Assembly (NCBI GenBank): GCA_019426215.1
Contig: CM033399.1
Coordinates: 24,499,022-24,563,021 of the forward strand
Origin: Buddleja alternifolia
Lineage: Eukaryota > Streptophyta > Magnoliopsida > Lamiales > Scrophulariaceae
DNA length: 64,000 bases
Reading direction: 5' to 3'
The notes under the pieces were generated by a model. It was not told the DNA's origin. It worked only from the letters and a program-made list of their open reading frames with translations, and did not search any database. Positions within the stretch are counted from its first letter, which is position 1. The number at the start of each line of letters is the position of its first letter. The position numbers and the translations under genes are program-made. This document shows, piece after piece, positions 1 through 12,900 of the stretch.

Positions 1-860
1 TCAGGAATGTTAGAGAAAAGGTATAATCACGCGCCCCGTGAAAGGCACACTCTCACATGTGTCCAACGGACATATTCCCAAGAATTGCTTATAAATACCT
101 CATTCAAGCAAACCCTAAAGAGACATAGAGATAGAGATATATGTACATGCACAAGAAAAATTTGCTGAAGAAAAAGCTTAGAAACTCCATAGCCAAAATC
201 CTTCAAGCTTTTTACATACATTCCTTACAGTCACAAATATCTCAAATATCTTCAAAAGGAGAAACCTAAACTCTTACTGAGATATTCCAAGTTGTTTGAT
301 CTTTCCAAAAACAAACAAACCCTTGTGATAAAACTGTCAACCTTTCATCTGAGTGAGAAAGTTGTTGAAAACCCCTTACAGACAGTATCTTTGAGTGAGA
401 GAAACTTGTAGAAGAAGATCTTCATTGGTGCTAAAATCTGTGTGATCAAGGAGCCCGAGATCATTTTCACCTATTTACTATCTTGTAGAAGATTTTGTGT
501 GATTCTTTGATAATCATCTTAGTAAATTCCCTCCAAGTGAAAAAGGAAAAGAAGGACGTAGCAGGGATTACATCACCCAGTGAACGTTATATATCTTGTA
601 TCATTTACTTTCATTATTTTCTTGTTTTATATTGTTTTATCTATTCTGAAAAAGACAAGCTAAATCTGCTAAGTGACTATTTAACCAAAACGAACGCTAA
701 AGCTTTAAAAATCATTTCCGCTGTGCTAACCCTGATTAAGTGATCTAAGTATTACCCTACTTTGGTAAAAGTGATACGAAAGTTTTGAAGTAAAAAAAAG
801 GTTTTAGGGTCTATTCAACCCCCCCTTCTAGACCCTTTCGTATGCCACTTGGGACCACCA
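1..860 (+). repeat. 3' part of a Sirevirus-like copia LTR
   Basis: This is the end of a long Ty1-copia LTR whose start is off the window. Its last 60 bases (C-rich run, ccttctagaccc, then cttgggaccacca) match the end of the LTR at 52645-54180 read on minus, and the stretch around 480-620 matches the reverse complement of about 53030-53160. It ends at 860. The next five bases, gtctt (861-865), continue family X LTR sequence and are the probable target duplication. Short reading frames here are not genes. Confidence 0.75.
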
Positions 861-1315
861 GTCTTATAATTTAATATTGAAATATTAAATTGGGAAAGAC
901 TAGTTAATTAATTAGTAGTCTAATTAATTAATATGTGAAAGAGAATATATATATATATATGATTATGCATGTATGGGCGTGTATTTGGATAGATATGGTG
1001 GAAACATTTTATCTTGTTCACCAAGTCTTTGTGTATATATATATATATATATTTAATATATATCTATCTTATAATATATTTGGTAGGATCTATTCTAATT
1101 AATTAGATAACTAATTAATGTGGAAAGATCCTATAAATATATATATTAGGATAAATATTGAAGATATGGAAAGATCTTATTTGATACGATATGGTATATT
1201 TGATATGTATCAAATATATGGAAATATCTTTTTTGTTGGAAAAATATCCAATTATTTAAGGAAGAGAGTCTGAGAAAGAATGAAAACTAAATTAAATAGC
1301 ATACATACATATATC
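861..1315 (+). repeat. Family X copia LTR, first visible piece
   Basis: The AT-rich block with attaaattgggaaagact, TA repeats and ttgttcaccaagtct is closely matched by the reverse complement of about 46700-47110. It is the middle of a family X LTR in plus orientation, cut on the left by the Sirevirus LTR and on the right by a reversed LTR. It resumes at 3541. Confidence 0.65.
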
Positions 1316-3540
1316 TGTTGGGTTGGTTTAATCCCCGGGTAGGTTAGCACAGGGGAATTTAAAAAATTTAATACAACTACCCCGAAACAGGATTATGGCC
1401 AGTTTAATCAAACTAATAATACGAAGAAAAACTAATCTACAAGGAATACCTTTCGCGTTTTTTCCCTCGTACAAGTTTCTGATCTTTTCAACTAGAACAA
1501 ATACCCCCTTGAACGAATCTACTAGAAGACCGTCGGCCTCCTCCAAAATTCTCGAGCTTTGATTTGTTCCTTGTATCTTCAAGCGATCCAATTGTCTCGC
1601 CTCTAAGATGTATCCACACCTCCGTTATAGTTCCCAATAATTATATTGTGGTGCTAGCCTATATAATTATTTTAGACTTAATTTAAACTTCTATATAAAG
1701 GTAGGAATATATGTGAACGATTAATCTCAACACATGAGCAAAACTTTGTCTTGAAATAATTAGGTGAGGGGTGATTTTTAACTTGAAATAAGAACAAAAT
1801 TTCTCTATTTTTCTTCTAGGTGTTGGACGAAAATTCACTCTCAAAATTAAAGTGTGTGTGTGTGTATTTTTCTTAACACACATATCTATAGAGATACTCC
1901 TAGGTTTAATTTGATTAGAAGTTAAGATGAGATAAAATCTCTAAGATTTGACTTTCATCTAATCCTAAAAACAAGGAACTTAGCTTGCAAGCTAACTTGT
2001 TTCCTATTTTATCTCCTAAAATATCTCCTTGATTCCAACTTGGTCAAGACTTGGAGAGGAATTAAATCCTCCCTTATTTCGTCCGCCACCTACACCCCCC
2101 TCATCCTTGGAATCCAAAATTTTTATCCAACTTGATTTAATTTTTGACTCCTTATTTAATTAAATAGTCCTACCATTTAATTAAATATTCTATAAAAATT
2201 AAAGTCCAACCTTAATTATTATTACCCAATTATGTCTTTAATTTTATTTAATTTTCGACTTCCTTTACTAATTAAATAAAAACCCTTGGACTCTAATTAG
2301 TCCATTAATTAATTAATCCCACTTGATTAATTAAATAGTCCAATTAATTGATCTCCAACCAATTAATTAATATTCCTCTTTAGGTAAGCACTAAACTTTC
2401 CTAGTTTCACCTCAACTTTCAAAATTGATTAGTCATATCTTTTAAGAAGGAACATTAGGAGTTAGTGTATGACCCCTTAGGCTAGTTCATGTTCCAATAG
2501 TAAGTACACTTTCTAAAAGTGCCATTGTACCTTTTCATATTTAGAAAATACTAGATTCTATTTTCCTTGATTAAATTCGACCATGTATCATTCATCAAAA
2601 ATACCATGGTACTTACAAATCGAGGTTAATGTCTAGCAACGGACCTCGAAGATCTATACATAAAAGATAAAAAGATACTTAACCTATCTTAACCAAAATC
2701 CTCACATAAGTAAGATCCCTCCATCAAATTTCCCGGATTGGTATCTCGATTAATGGCATAGTCAAAACTGTTACGACCCAATCATTATGTCTCCTTATTG
2801 CATGAGATCGATTCATGCAATCCAAATGAGGAAACACTCCACCTCTTTGGATTGCCCTACTTTGGCCAAAGATTCCTTGAATCGATTCGTTAAGCAATAC
2901 ATAGGAAATGTCTAATTTGTTATGTTAGTGATGGATCCCATCTTGGTCTCTCATGTACCTCGACACATAACTATACTATACCCAAGAAATCCCATATGAC
3001 GACTCGCGATGGAATCATGAGATAAGCCTAACTATAGTATGCCATGCTCAAGTTACAATGGAACCTCTGGTCCAAAGGATTACTCTTATGCCTACGTGAT
3101 TATAGAAAATTCCATATTCGAACAGGATAACCATTTTAGGAATTTCCTGGCGGGGTGTTCAGTTCACTCATTATCCAAATGAGAACCCTCGTTCAACATA
3201 TATGCCCATGGAACGAGGCATGTTCTCTAAGAACTATGTGCACAATCAAGTCTTTTGAGTCTTTTGTCAATATCCCTCATCTTGACAGACTCATCTCGGA
3301 CTTGGAACCTTTTAAGAATCACGACCTTGGAGACATTCCATCATCGTCATTCCCGATGTCCTATGATGTCCCATAGTCATGTGTGATTCAATGGACTTCG
3401 TTCTAAGCATATAATAACAATATAAGAACAAAGAAAGCCTATAATAAAAATGACTTTATTCATAAAGAATGATTGTCTCATAGAGTTTATTACACAGAAA
3501 ATGACACCCAAAATTGGCGTGTCGGGCATCTACTCTATCA
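1316..3540 (-). repeat. Family Y copia-type solo LTR
   Basis: Read on minus, it starts TGATAGAGTAGATGCCCG (near 3540) and ends CCAACCCAACA (near 1316). This is the same start (GCCCG close to the end) and end (CCCAACA) style as the family X LTRs. About 2.2 kb with no coding capacity, primer site or polypurine tract, so it is best read as a solo LTR. The flanks (atatc and gtacc) are not a convincing 5-bp duplication, so the exact ends may be off or one flank has changed. Related sequence recurs near 23930-25206. Confidence 0.5.
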
Positions 3541-3595
3541 GTACCACACGTGTGGTCACACACACTAAGGCTTGTGTGTGTAGGGCGTGTATGCC

Positions 3596-3627
<32 letters not shown>

Positions 3628-4121
3628 TGTTGTTTTATTAAGACAATTAATTTTAAGTTTTTCTCAAGAGTTTTTCATAAACTAAAAAACTAAAAGTTTC
3701 AATTCTTTCTCTCGATCTCTTCCATCTCTTTCAAAATATTCTTCCAACTCATGTGTTGAGTATGAAGAACACCAAAATATATTCCTACCCATTTCTCATA
3801 AGCAAGATTCGTTATTCTCCTTGCTAGCACTGGTGGAGATAATCGAGGGTATGAGCTAAGGTGTGAATAGACTTAGAGGCGCAACACTTAGGATGCTAAG
3901 GGAAATTCAATCCGGAGAGGTGTAAGAGGGAGTTGCTTAAAAAAACGTTGCTGCTTTAAGGTCTTCAAGAGGTAAACACGAGGGAACTAATCTCTAGGAT
4001 AGTTTGGAATCCGATGGTACCATGTCTACCTAGTGCTAATTTCGGGGATGCCGCATATATTTTTAATTTTATACCTTCCGTTGCGCCGGCGTCCCCGGGG
4101 TTTCATACCGAGATCCCAACA
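3541..4121 (+). repeat. Family X copia LTR, end
   Basis: Continues the piece at 861-1315. The stretch gatggtaccatgtctacct (about 4013) and the terminal gatcccaaca are matched on minus at 46114-46210. It contains TG/TA microsatellite at about 3596-3626. No primer-binding site follows 4121, so this is a solo or 3' LTR. Confidence 0.6.
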
Positions 4122-5703
4122 TATTGAGATGCTAATAATCTGCATTCAGATCCTTTTTAGGCATATAATGAATGCATTTGCAAGCATAATTATTTATTCA
4201 TAGTCTAATTCATATATTAATCACATTTTCTTGCCGTCATTCTCAGTTGTTCAGTCCCTTCATCAAAGCAGTAATTTGCATTTGCCATTTGCCTGTCTAA
4301 TCTTTTCTATCTATTTGAGATTGCGTGTAACCACTTCTTGCCAACATATTATTCTTTGATTCGTTGTATGATTCAATGGGATGCTTATAATTTTTCATTA
4401 TGTTATAAGCTCATTCATCTTGAAATTTCATATTCTAGCCTTTGAAGAATTTCGCGTCCTCTCCTTCTTGAATTTTTAGTTGAGTAATCAAACTATTATG
4501 TTCTAATCTATTATTCTTTATTACCTATATTAATCTTCTATCTAATTTTTGTGAAACCATTGAAATAAATCCCAAGTTCCTTCGTCATTTGCGTTAGTTA
4601 CCTCTTCAATTTACTTTATGCTATCTTTAAAAACTTTACACTTTTTTTGAAGTATCAATCCTCATCGACGAACCAATTGTAAACACCCTTAACCTTTTGT
4701 ATAGTTGGAAACATTGGTGCTGGCTAGAGCAAATAACCATATAGCTTATGAATCTACACTTAAGGACAAAGAAATCAGTGGAAACTTTTCTGGGTGTAAA
4801 GCGATGATTGAAGTGAATCAACTATCATCTAATAACAACACCGACACACAATTTCCTTCCACGATGCATGCATGAAATCGAGGATATGGTGATTTCTAAA
4901 GAAAACTACCAATGTATCAATCATTATATAATAATGAGATCTTGAGTCTACTCCGAGATATCCTACAATGATATTGGCAGATAAAGAAAAGGAGAAATGG
5001 AAAGAACTTATAGCTTCAAGGATGCAGAGGGATATCAATACCTTGTTTCAAGACAAAGACTTCCGGTCTTGTTAAAGAGCTCAAATACGTCAAAATGAAA
5101 GTCTTTAAACATCTTCATCGAGCCCTATGCGTAGAAGTGATCCAAGACTCTGTCAACGAGATCCAATAATCATCTATAGAACGAGAACACGCTGAGCTAT
5201 CTAGAGAACTAGGTACACAACCAAAATAGGAAGATCAGATTGAAGGTCGATGATCAAGACTTGTTCAGGGTGTCATTTGGAGAAGGAGTTAGGATGATTA
5301 AAATAAGGAAGCTTCAATTGTGATATTTAAGATGCCTTGTGATCTCTCGAACATATGATGGATGTGGTGTACAAGCTCACAGTTTCATAACCATCTCTCA
5401 CTCACATGATGTTTCTCGGGTTTCTTGATTAAGGAAGTATTAGTTGGACTCAATGCACGTAATATATCAACATATGCTTCATCTCGGGCAAGACTCGACA
5501 ATAAAGAGGAATCTATATGGATAGTAAACCACAATGTTCATGAGCTTTGAATTATTAGTATCCTATTGGTCAATGATATATGGGAAAGATATGATAAGTT
5601 AGAATAATAAGTGACGTAGGAGACTGAAGACTACATGTGAAGACACCATCCTCAACTCTTCTTAGGTGAGAATTTGGGGAACAAATTCGTTAAGGGGGAA
5701 GAG
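4122..5703 (+). mobile_element. Decayed 3' internal end of a chromovirus-like Ty3 element
   Basis: No intact frame is present. The last 60 bases show a decayed pol end followed by a purine tract (ttaagggggaagag, about 5690-5703) directly against TGTGACACCC, the arrangement seen at the 3' end of Tekay/Del-type chromoviruses. The rest (4122-5600) is too decayed to place domains, and I see no other feature in it. Confidence 0.5.
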
Positions 5704-5892
5704 TGTGACACCCGAGTTTTATTAATACCAAAGTACTTACTCGATCACTAGTAGTATAGTCTATTAACATACCGAAAGATTATTTGAGCAAGTTGGGTGG
5801 CTTAAACGTCAATATATATGTCCTTGTAGGGGTTGAATTTTAACTCCTATATGTATAAGGGCTATAATAAATTAGAAAATGACAAGGACTAT

Positions 5893-5897
5893 GAGAC
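5893..5897. repeat. Target-site duplication, left copy (gagac)
   Basis: Five bases before the left LTR of the Athila-like element. The right copy is gggac at 12328-12332, one mismatch, consistent with an old insertion. Confidence 0.6.
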
Positions 5898-7222
5898 TGA
5901 TGCACAAAAATCCAGTCGTGTATTTAACAACAAGTGGACTGATCGTCTATAGTAATAAAGTGGACAATTAAGTTGGGGATGTCAAATCCACAGATACTTG
6001 TATTTTAGTTTTATGAGAAATTAAAGCGAGCAAGAACTTAAAGAAACTAAAGATTTTAATATTTAAAAGCAATAACATAAACTAAAAGCAAGAATTAACT
6101 AAAAGATTGTGGAAGCAAGATAAAAGAAACAAGATGTCGAAATCAAGATAGCTATGGAAGAGAGCAACTTAGGCACATGTATTGGCATAAATTAATCAAT
6201 TCTTGTTAAAATCACGTTTTCATTTTATTAGCCTAATGTTGCTAAGGTGGAAAATTCCTTAAGATTATTATCAGTTCGATCCCTTTGTGTTGATAACCTA
6301 TGCTAGATTAGATGAACAATCTCTCTTGCATACATTAAGGTTTGAATTTTTTCCGGATAAAATCGGCTAACAGCATCTAGAGTATGTAGCCATTCCTAGC
6401 ATCAACTAACTCAGAAGATGTTATTCAACCTTTTTGCACCTTAAATGACTTTTTCCCAAACAGATAATTTAAGCATAGATTCATACATATGGTAGCTAAT
6501 TATATGAAGCATTAAGAACAAGATTAAAACACAAAGCAACAAAAGAATTAATATGAAAAATACAATTTATAACTCAAATCTCATAGTTTAGCCTAAACAT
6601 GGCCTTAGTTTGAAGAATCTAATTCATCAAGAAAGATAAAAGATATAAACTTTGATAAAGATTCATAATCATAGACAAAAATAAATAAGAAACTCCCTCG
6701 TATAATTGATTGTTCAACTTCGATCTTCATCTCTTCCATGCTTCTTGATTTCTTCACCTTCAAGGGTTTCTGTGATCTTCATGAATATCTAAAAACTAAG
6801 TCTAAACCCTATTAGGGCTCTATTTTATGTGTATTTTGTCCTTCTCACCCTAAAGAACTGATCTAATATATGTAAGGGTGGAAGGGAAGCATTCCAACTT
6901 GAATTAGAATTGAAAAACGCATAAAATCTGCTATTTTTCCCGTCATCCTTATGTACGAACGTCATTTGCCCACGTACGAACGCTGGAGACAGTAACATTT
7001 TGCCTTCTGAGCAGTGATCTTGTTTCCTTCATAACTTTTCATAACTTTCCTTCATAACATTTTGCCTTCTGCATTTTCGTCCAATTGTCCTCAATTGCAA
7101 TAATTTTCCACTTTTACTCAATAAGCACACAAATTACAAGCATATGTGGCATAAATCATGCATAAACCAATGTAAATCACATGAATATGAGGCTCTAAAA
7201 TACGTAAATTCATAACCTATCA
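5898..7222 (-). repeat. Element 1, 3' LTR
   Basis: About 1325 bp, bounded tgatgcac...cctatca on plus. Matches 10575-12327 except for the hAT-like insertion there and a deletion near 7045. It holds the uninterrupted target site acacaaag at 6529-6536, and a pair of tacgaacg motifs 21 bp apart (6954 and 6975). Confidence 0.8.
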
Positions 7223-8890
7223 AAATCCCCAAACTTACCCATTGATCGTCCTCGAGCAATGATAAAACATAGAAATAAGATCAAGAACAACAACCAAAAC
7301 TAAAAAAAAAAAAAAAGATTAAATTCACTTTCGTGGAGTAAACGATTGCACTTAGCATGTGGAATAAGCCTTTAAACCTTTATGTTATCCAAAAAGGATG
7401 AGTATAGCCTCGTGAGGGTTTACATATGATATACCCACAAAATTGAACAAATTTTAGACCCAACCAATCAATACACATCAACATAATTAACAAGAACAAG
7501 TGGCACAAAATCATCCTTTAAGGCTCAAAGTATATAAACATATCAAATAATTGTTCATACGACACCATGATTTCGCAAATACCTCCAAAGGGTGCAGTGA
7601 AAATAAGTCTAAGGCATTATAGTCGAAAGGCATCTTTACCAAATTTTTGACATTAATCCCATATCTATCAACTTTCGATCAATCATAAGGCACAAGAATC
7701 ATAGAAAACCTCATAGCCATTTAAATTCAATTATCTCAAACATTCAACTTTAAACTCACATGGAACTTTCCATTTAAATTCATCAAGGCTAGACCATGTA
7801 GATTGTTTTATTCCATTAGGCTTTCTATGACACCCATGTAGCAAGTTTTAGATCAATGACTCCCAAATTAGATAGTTTTAGGGCATTAAGTGTAGAGACA
7901 CTCCTAAGAATTTAATCGCTCGGGTGTCAAAGGCCACGAAACAAAACTAGATCTTTTATTCAGTTAACTTCCTTTGGCTTGAGCTTAGCTCAAATTAGCA
8001 TAATATTACAGTATGTAGGCATGTGACTTTGACTTCTAATACATATTAGCTTGACCACTTTGGTCATACCAAAATTCAACCTCATTAATCCATTATTTAG
8101 CATACAAAATTAACTAATCAACTCATAACCTTTGTGAAAGAATCTAAGCTAATATTTTCGGGAAAAATTCCTCAAGTGTCTCAAGAAGGTTATCCAACTC
8201 AAGTACTCCTCTACCCTCGACTTATGTGCATTGTGAATCATCTAAGGATATAAATTCTAGTCTAGGGTCTCCACGAGCAATTTCAAAAATATATATGTTC
8301 CATTAAATTCAAATTATGTCATGGAAATCATGCTATTTTTCCAAGTTAATCAATCTCAATGCATCAATTAGAAGAACTATTTTTTTTTTATACTTGAGTT
8401 TCTAAACATAAAAGCATATAGATCATGACAACATACAAACTCCCCTAAACTTGAGCTAAACTAGGAACACATAATACGAATAAGCTAAGCAATATAGTAA
8501 AAACATGGTGATCAATCATATGAATGTACTAAAAGCACAAAGTTCTACCCACATACACCCCCCAAACTTAAACTCACATTGTCCCCAATGTTGTCTCACA
8601 TAAAAGCAAGTAAAAGGGTATAAGAGTACTTACAAACAAGGATGCTAAAAAGCAATCCTTCATCCACATGTGTATCTCTATTAAGCTCAATAAAATATGC
8701 AACTCTTACCAAAGGAGTAATCGACTACTCTCATGTTAACAAACTCAACAATACAAAACCATCAAGCAGATATGGACACATGCCAAAAGTGCATGATTAG
8801 ACAAAACAAACAAAAATAAAACCTAAACTAAGAAAACTAAGAAACAAACAAAAGGAAAGAAAGAACGAAAGAAAACTCACAAAGCTTTGG
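7223..8890 (-). other. Non-coding 3' tail of element 1
   Basis: No coding frame. It aligns with 41514-43166 of the younger element: shared blocks include the region after the gag stop (gcgcttcttgggaggcaacc on minus, near 8890) and G-rich tracts near 8430 and 8560 (minus), seen at matching positions in element 2. The tail is therefore a family feature, not random decay. Confidence 0.65.
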
Positions 8891-8899
8891 TTGCCTCCC

Positions 8900-10440
8900 A
8901 AGAAGCGCTCCTTTAAAGTCACCAGCTTGACTTTATATTAGAGATTGGCTTAAGGTGGTTTGCGTATGAATGCCTTGTTCATTCTCCAATTCACTCTCGG
9001 GTATCGCTTCAACCTTTAGCCATTGGTAGTGAAGATTGGCCCATCATTGGTGCTACATGCCCTAGGTTTGGACCATACTATCATCCACTTGCGAGTTTTT
9101 GTATGTTCCCTCAACACCTAGATTACTCTTTCTTCCCCATGCGTCGGGTGATGTTGTGGACTTTCTTCCAAGCTAGAGACAATATCTCATTTTTCTTCAC
9201 CCATCACTTTGACATATGCAGAGTCCACGATGTAGGAATATAGAAGATTTTTGGATTAATTTTTCCTCATCGGCTTTGAGTACCGATTTACTTGGGGTTG
9301 GGGGAGAAGGTGAGTGAATATCAACGGGCTCAGAAAGAATAGGAGTCGGATGCTCAGTGGTCGTCGGTTCTGTCGTGGAAGTCCGAACGTCAGCTTCTGC
9401 ACATTCGAACGTGATGTGCATGAAAAACTCAGTTCTCGACACTTTTTCAGACGTTAGAACGTCAGGCACTGCACGTTCAAGCGTGCTAGGCGGTGAAATT
9501 TTTTCCGGATTTTTCAACTCTTTCTCTTTCCCTATAATGGAAAAGCATTGTACAGTAGGACTTTTCTCTATGTTACCTGGCAATGCCCTCGGTGCTTCCT
9601 CAGACGAGTCGGTTGATAATTGGCTTTTATGGTGGTGCCCTTCTTTATCCCCATATCCATCTCTTTCAACACCTCGCAAAGCTCATTGATAAACTCCTTT
9701 TGCTTACGGAATTCTTCTTAAATCATTCTAAGACTTTTGAGTTTTTTAGGAGGGAGGTCCTCATCATCCTCAGGATATAGCTCATCCTCTTTAGCCAGCT
9801 GCCCTAGCTTTCTCCATGCAGTTTGAGCATTCAATCCCAAGAGTTCACCATCGGCTCCCTCATTGAGTCGATGTCTAATCCTCGATCGAACTCCATCATA
9901 AAAATATTACACAAGATTGCTAGAAGAATAATTGTATATTGGGCATTTTCTCATCATACCCATATACCTAGCCCATACATCCGCTAACGATTTCCCTTTT
10001 TTCTACTTGAATCGTGATCTCGCTTTGTAGTTCGTCAATCTTTGATTGAGGAAAGAATTTATCCAAAAAATTCCCAATAAACTCTCCCTAAGTTGTGATG
10101 GATTGTGTGGGAAGAGACTTATACCATGCGAGAACTTTGTCCTCGAGGGAGAAATGGAAAAGTCAAAGGTAAACAACATCAAAATCTCTGAGAGGGATTT
10201 TGTATTGTAGACAAAATATGGTAGAACTCTTCCAAGTGATCATATAGTGATTCGCTTGGATCCCCATAAAATGGTCTGTTCTGAACTATGATGATTAGGT
10301 CAGTTGGAATACGTAAATTTGGTGTATGTAAGGGTGGTAAGACAACTGGTCCTAGATAAGTAGCACTTGAGGTGGTTGACTACCACGAATTGATTGAATA
10401 GCTGCTGGTTACATAACTTGTAAGAGATTTTGTAACCATG
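8900..10440 (-). pseudogene. Decayed Athila-like gag (element 1)
   Basis: On minus, pieces match the gag at 38971-41513. The block near 9880-10010 encodes a match to WARYxxMxRKCP and FYDGVRSRIRHRLN, the block near 9770-9860 matches QLAxEDELYPxDDE, and 9540-9560 matches the PTAQC-type segment before the linker. Stops and frameshifts separate the pieces. An open stretch of 160 codons survives at 9197-9679 and covers the linker, which carries two pairs of NCGAACG-like motifs (9382/9404 and 9454/9476). The protease domain present in element 2 is missing. Confidence 0.7.
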
Positions 10441-10550
10441 TTTGATTTTCCAGAAGACTCATATCCAGAAAATTAGTGGCCATTATTCAAATATGAAAAA
10501 AAATAGAAAATTAAAATTTGCAATAAAATCAAAAACTAAAATTAAACAAG

Positions 10551-10568
10551 TCCCCGGCAACGGCGTCA
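10551..10568 (-). promoter_or_regulatory. Primer-binding site of element 1 (tRNA-Asp type)
   Basis: On minus it reads TGACGCCGTTGCCGGGGA, one change from the tRNA-Asp complement TGGCGCCGTTGCCGGGGA typical of Athila. It lies 6 bases inside the 5' LTR end at 10575 and fixes the element's orientation. Confidence 0.85.
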
Positions 10569-10574
10569 AAAACT

Positions 10575-12327
10575 TGATACACGGAAACCCAGTCGTGTAT
10601 TTAACAGCAAGTGGACTGATCGTGTGTAGTAATAAAGTGAACAATTAAGTCAAGGATGTTGAACCCACAGAGACTTGTATTTTAGTTTTATGAGAAATTA
10701 ATGCAAGCAAGAAGTTAAAGAAACTAAGGATTTTAAGATTTTAAAAGCAATAAAATAAACTAAAAGAAAGAATTAACTAAAAGAGTATGGAAGCAAGATA
10801 AAAGAAACACGATGTCGAAATCAAGATAGCTATGGAAGAGAGCAACTAAGACACATGTATTGGCATAAATTAATCAATTCTTGTTAAAATCACGTTTTCA
10901 TATTAATAGACTAATGTTGCTAAGGTGGAAAATTCCTTAAGATTATTATCAATTCGATCCCTCTGTGTTGATAACCTATGCTAGATTGGGTGTAGCTATC
11001 TCTCTTGCATGCAATAAGGTCTGAGTTTTCCCCGGATAAATCAGGCTAACAGCATCCGGAGTATTTATACATCCCTAGCATCAACTAACTTAGAAGATGT
11101 TGTTAATCCTTTTGCACCTTAAATTACTTTCTCCCAAACAGATAATTTAAGCATAAATTCATACATATGGTAGCTAATCATATGAAGCTTTAAGAACAAG
11201 ATTAACACACAAAGTTAGGGCAGAAAGATGAACCAAACTACTCAATACTCGACTCGAGCTCGATCATTATAAGCTCATTTGAGCTCGATTCGTCAACATA
11301 TCAAACCAAGCTTGAACAATTTTTTGTATTTGATGAGTTTTGAAGGTCGGCTCGAGCTCGACTCGATTAGTAAAAATTGATAAAAACGTGTATAAAAAAG
11401 TCAAACTACTGGAGCTTGACTCGTGTTCAGTTCGATTAAAACTTATTTGAGCTCGGCTCGATTAATAATCAAACAAGTTTAAACACAAATTTTGAAACTC
11501 GAGCAATTCAAACAAGCTTGAACAACAACTCATTCGGCTTGACTCGACTCATTTACACCCCTACACAAAGCAACAAAATAATTAATATGAAAAATACAAT
11601 TTATAACTCAAATCTCATAGTTCAGTCTAAACATGACCATAGTTCGAAGAATCTAATTCATCAAGAAAGATAAAAGATAGAAACTTCGATAAAGATTCAT
11701 AATCACAGACAAAAATAAATAAGAAACTCCCTCGTATAACTGATTGTTGAAATTTGATCTTCATTCCTTCCATGCTTCTTGATTTCTTCACCTTCGAGGG
11801 TTTGTGTAGATTTTCATGAATATATAAAAACTAACTTTAAACCCTATTAGGGCCCTATTTTATGTGTATTTCGTCCTTTCATCCTAAAGAACTGATCTAA
11901 TATATATAAGAGTGGAAGGCTTGAATTAGAATTGAAAAATGCGTAAAATCTACTATTTTTCTAGTTAAACTCATGTCCGAACGTCATTTACCCACGTACG
12001 AACGCTGGAGATAGTAACATTTTGCCTTCTGAGCAGTGATCTTGTTTCCTTCATAACTTTATCCACAGACCTCCAATTGGGGTAATTCAAGTTATCTCAT
12101 GAAGAAAAGACAGAGTTATACAACTTTGTAGAAGGAACTTTCCTCAAATTCTATTTCTAAAGACTTTGAAATTCTGCATTTTCGTCTAGTTATCCTCAAT
12201 TACAATGATTTTCCACCATTACTCAATAAACACACAAATTACAAGCATATGTGGCATAAATGATACATATATCAATGTAAATCACATGAACATAAGGCTT
12301 TAAAACACATAAATTCATAACCTCTCA
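10575..12327 (-). repeat. Element 1, 5' LTR
   Basis: About 1753 bp, or 1397 bp without the hAT-like insertion and one duplicated site at 11215-11570. Bounded tgatacac...cctctca on plus. Substitutions against the partner LTR are frequent, so the insertion is much older than element 2. It carries NCGAACG motifs at 11976 and 11997, 21 bp apart. Confidence 0.8.
11215..11562. mobile_element. Non-autonomous hAT-like element (348 bp)
   Basis: Flanked by perfect 8-bp duplications acacaaag (11207-11214 and 11563-11570), the hAT length. The ends are short imperfect inverted repeats: ttagggcagaaa on the left, and aggggtgtaaat when the right end is read inward. The interior repeats gagctcgactcg-like words (GAGCTCG, CTCGACTCG). 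The sister LTR at 6529-6536 has a single acacaaag, giving a direct empty-site comparison. No coding capacity. Confidence 0.8.
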
Positions 12328-12900
12328 GGGACAAATAGAGTAATTACTACCAAGCCCTCATCACACCTTATATATATACACCTATCTAGCTTCTTCATTT
12401 GCCTCTCTTTCACTTTACAACTTCTTGATCCAAAGATCAGACTTCTTCTCCATTTTCTCCTCTTTTAAGCTCCCAAAATCTTTCAAGATATTCATGGCTA
12501 GGGAAAGCTTAACCCACAACATAGGAACCATATTTGTCCAAGCAATTTTCACAGGAAAATTCTGCTCTAGCAATTTCTATAACTTTGAGTTTTGAGGGGT
12601 CAAATGATGTTCAATTTTGGAGTTCTTTAGCTCAGTATTATCCTAAGAGGACAAAGAACAACTCTATGAAGTCCGAATTATCTAATTGGTGCCTTAAAGT
12701 TCTCGAATTGGTAACAAAAGTGCCACCACAGTATGCTGTTTTTCATTTCAGAAACATTGGTTCACATTCTTGTGACCAGAAATCACCCTTCCCATAGGTT
12801 GATTGTACATGCAAGGCCATCTCTAGAAACCTCTATGAGTATAGATATTGTTACAGGTAAGTTTTGTTGGAAATAATTAAGGAAATATTTCGGACTTTCC

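Larger units (their letters stand above)
5898..12327 (-). mobile_element. Athila-like Ty3 element, non-autonomous (element 1)
   Basis: A complete element of about 6.4 kb on minus: 5' LTR at 10575-12327, primer-binding site at 10551-10568, decayed gag at about 8900-10440, non-coding tail 7223-8890, 3' LTR 5898-7222. No protease, reverse transcriptase, RNase H or integrase remains and there is no room for them (internal region 3.35 kb). Its tail and gag align with the younger element at 37069-44888. The purine tract before the 3' LTR reads gtttggggatttt on minus (7223-7235). Confidence 0.8.

Noticed and set aside
9357..9689. 110-codon open frame on plus
   Set aside because: It is opposite the surviving gag linker of element 1, whose minus-strand reading has clear family similarity.
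10551..10568. Stretch resembling the 3' part of a tRNA-Asp gene
   Set aside because: Only the last 18 bases match and they lie six bases from an LTR end, so it is a retrotransposon primer-binding site, not a tRNA gene.
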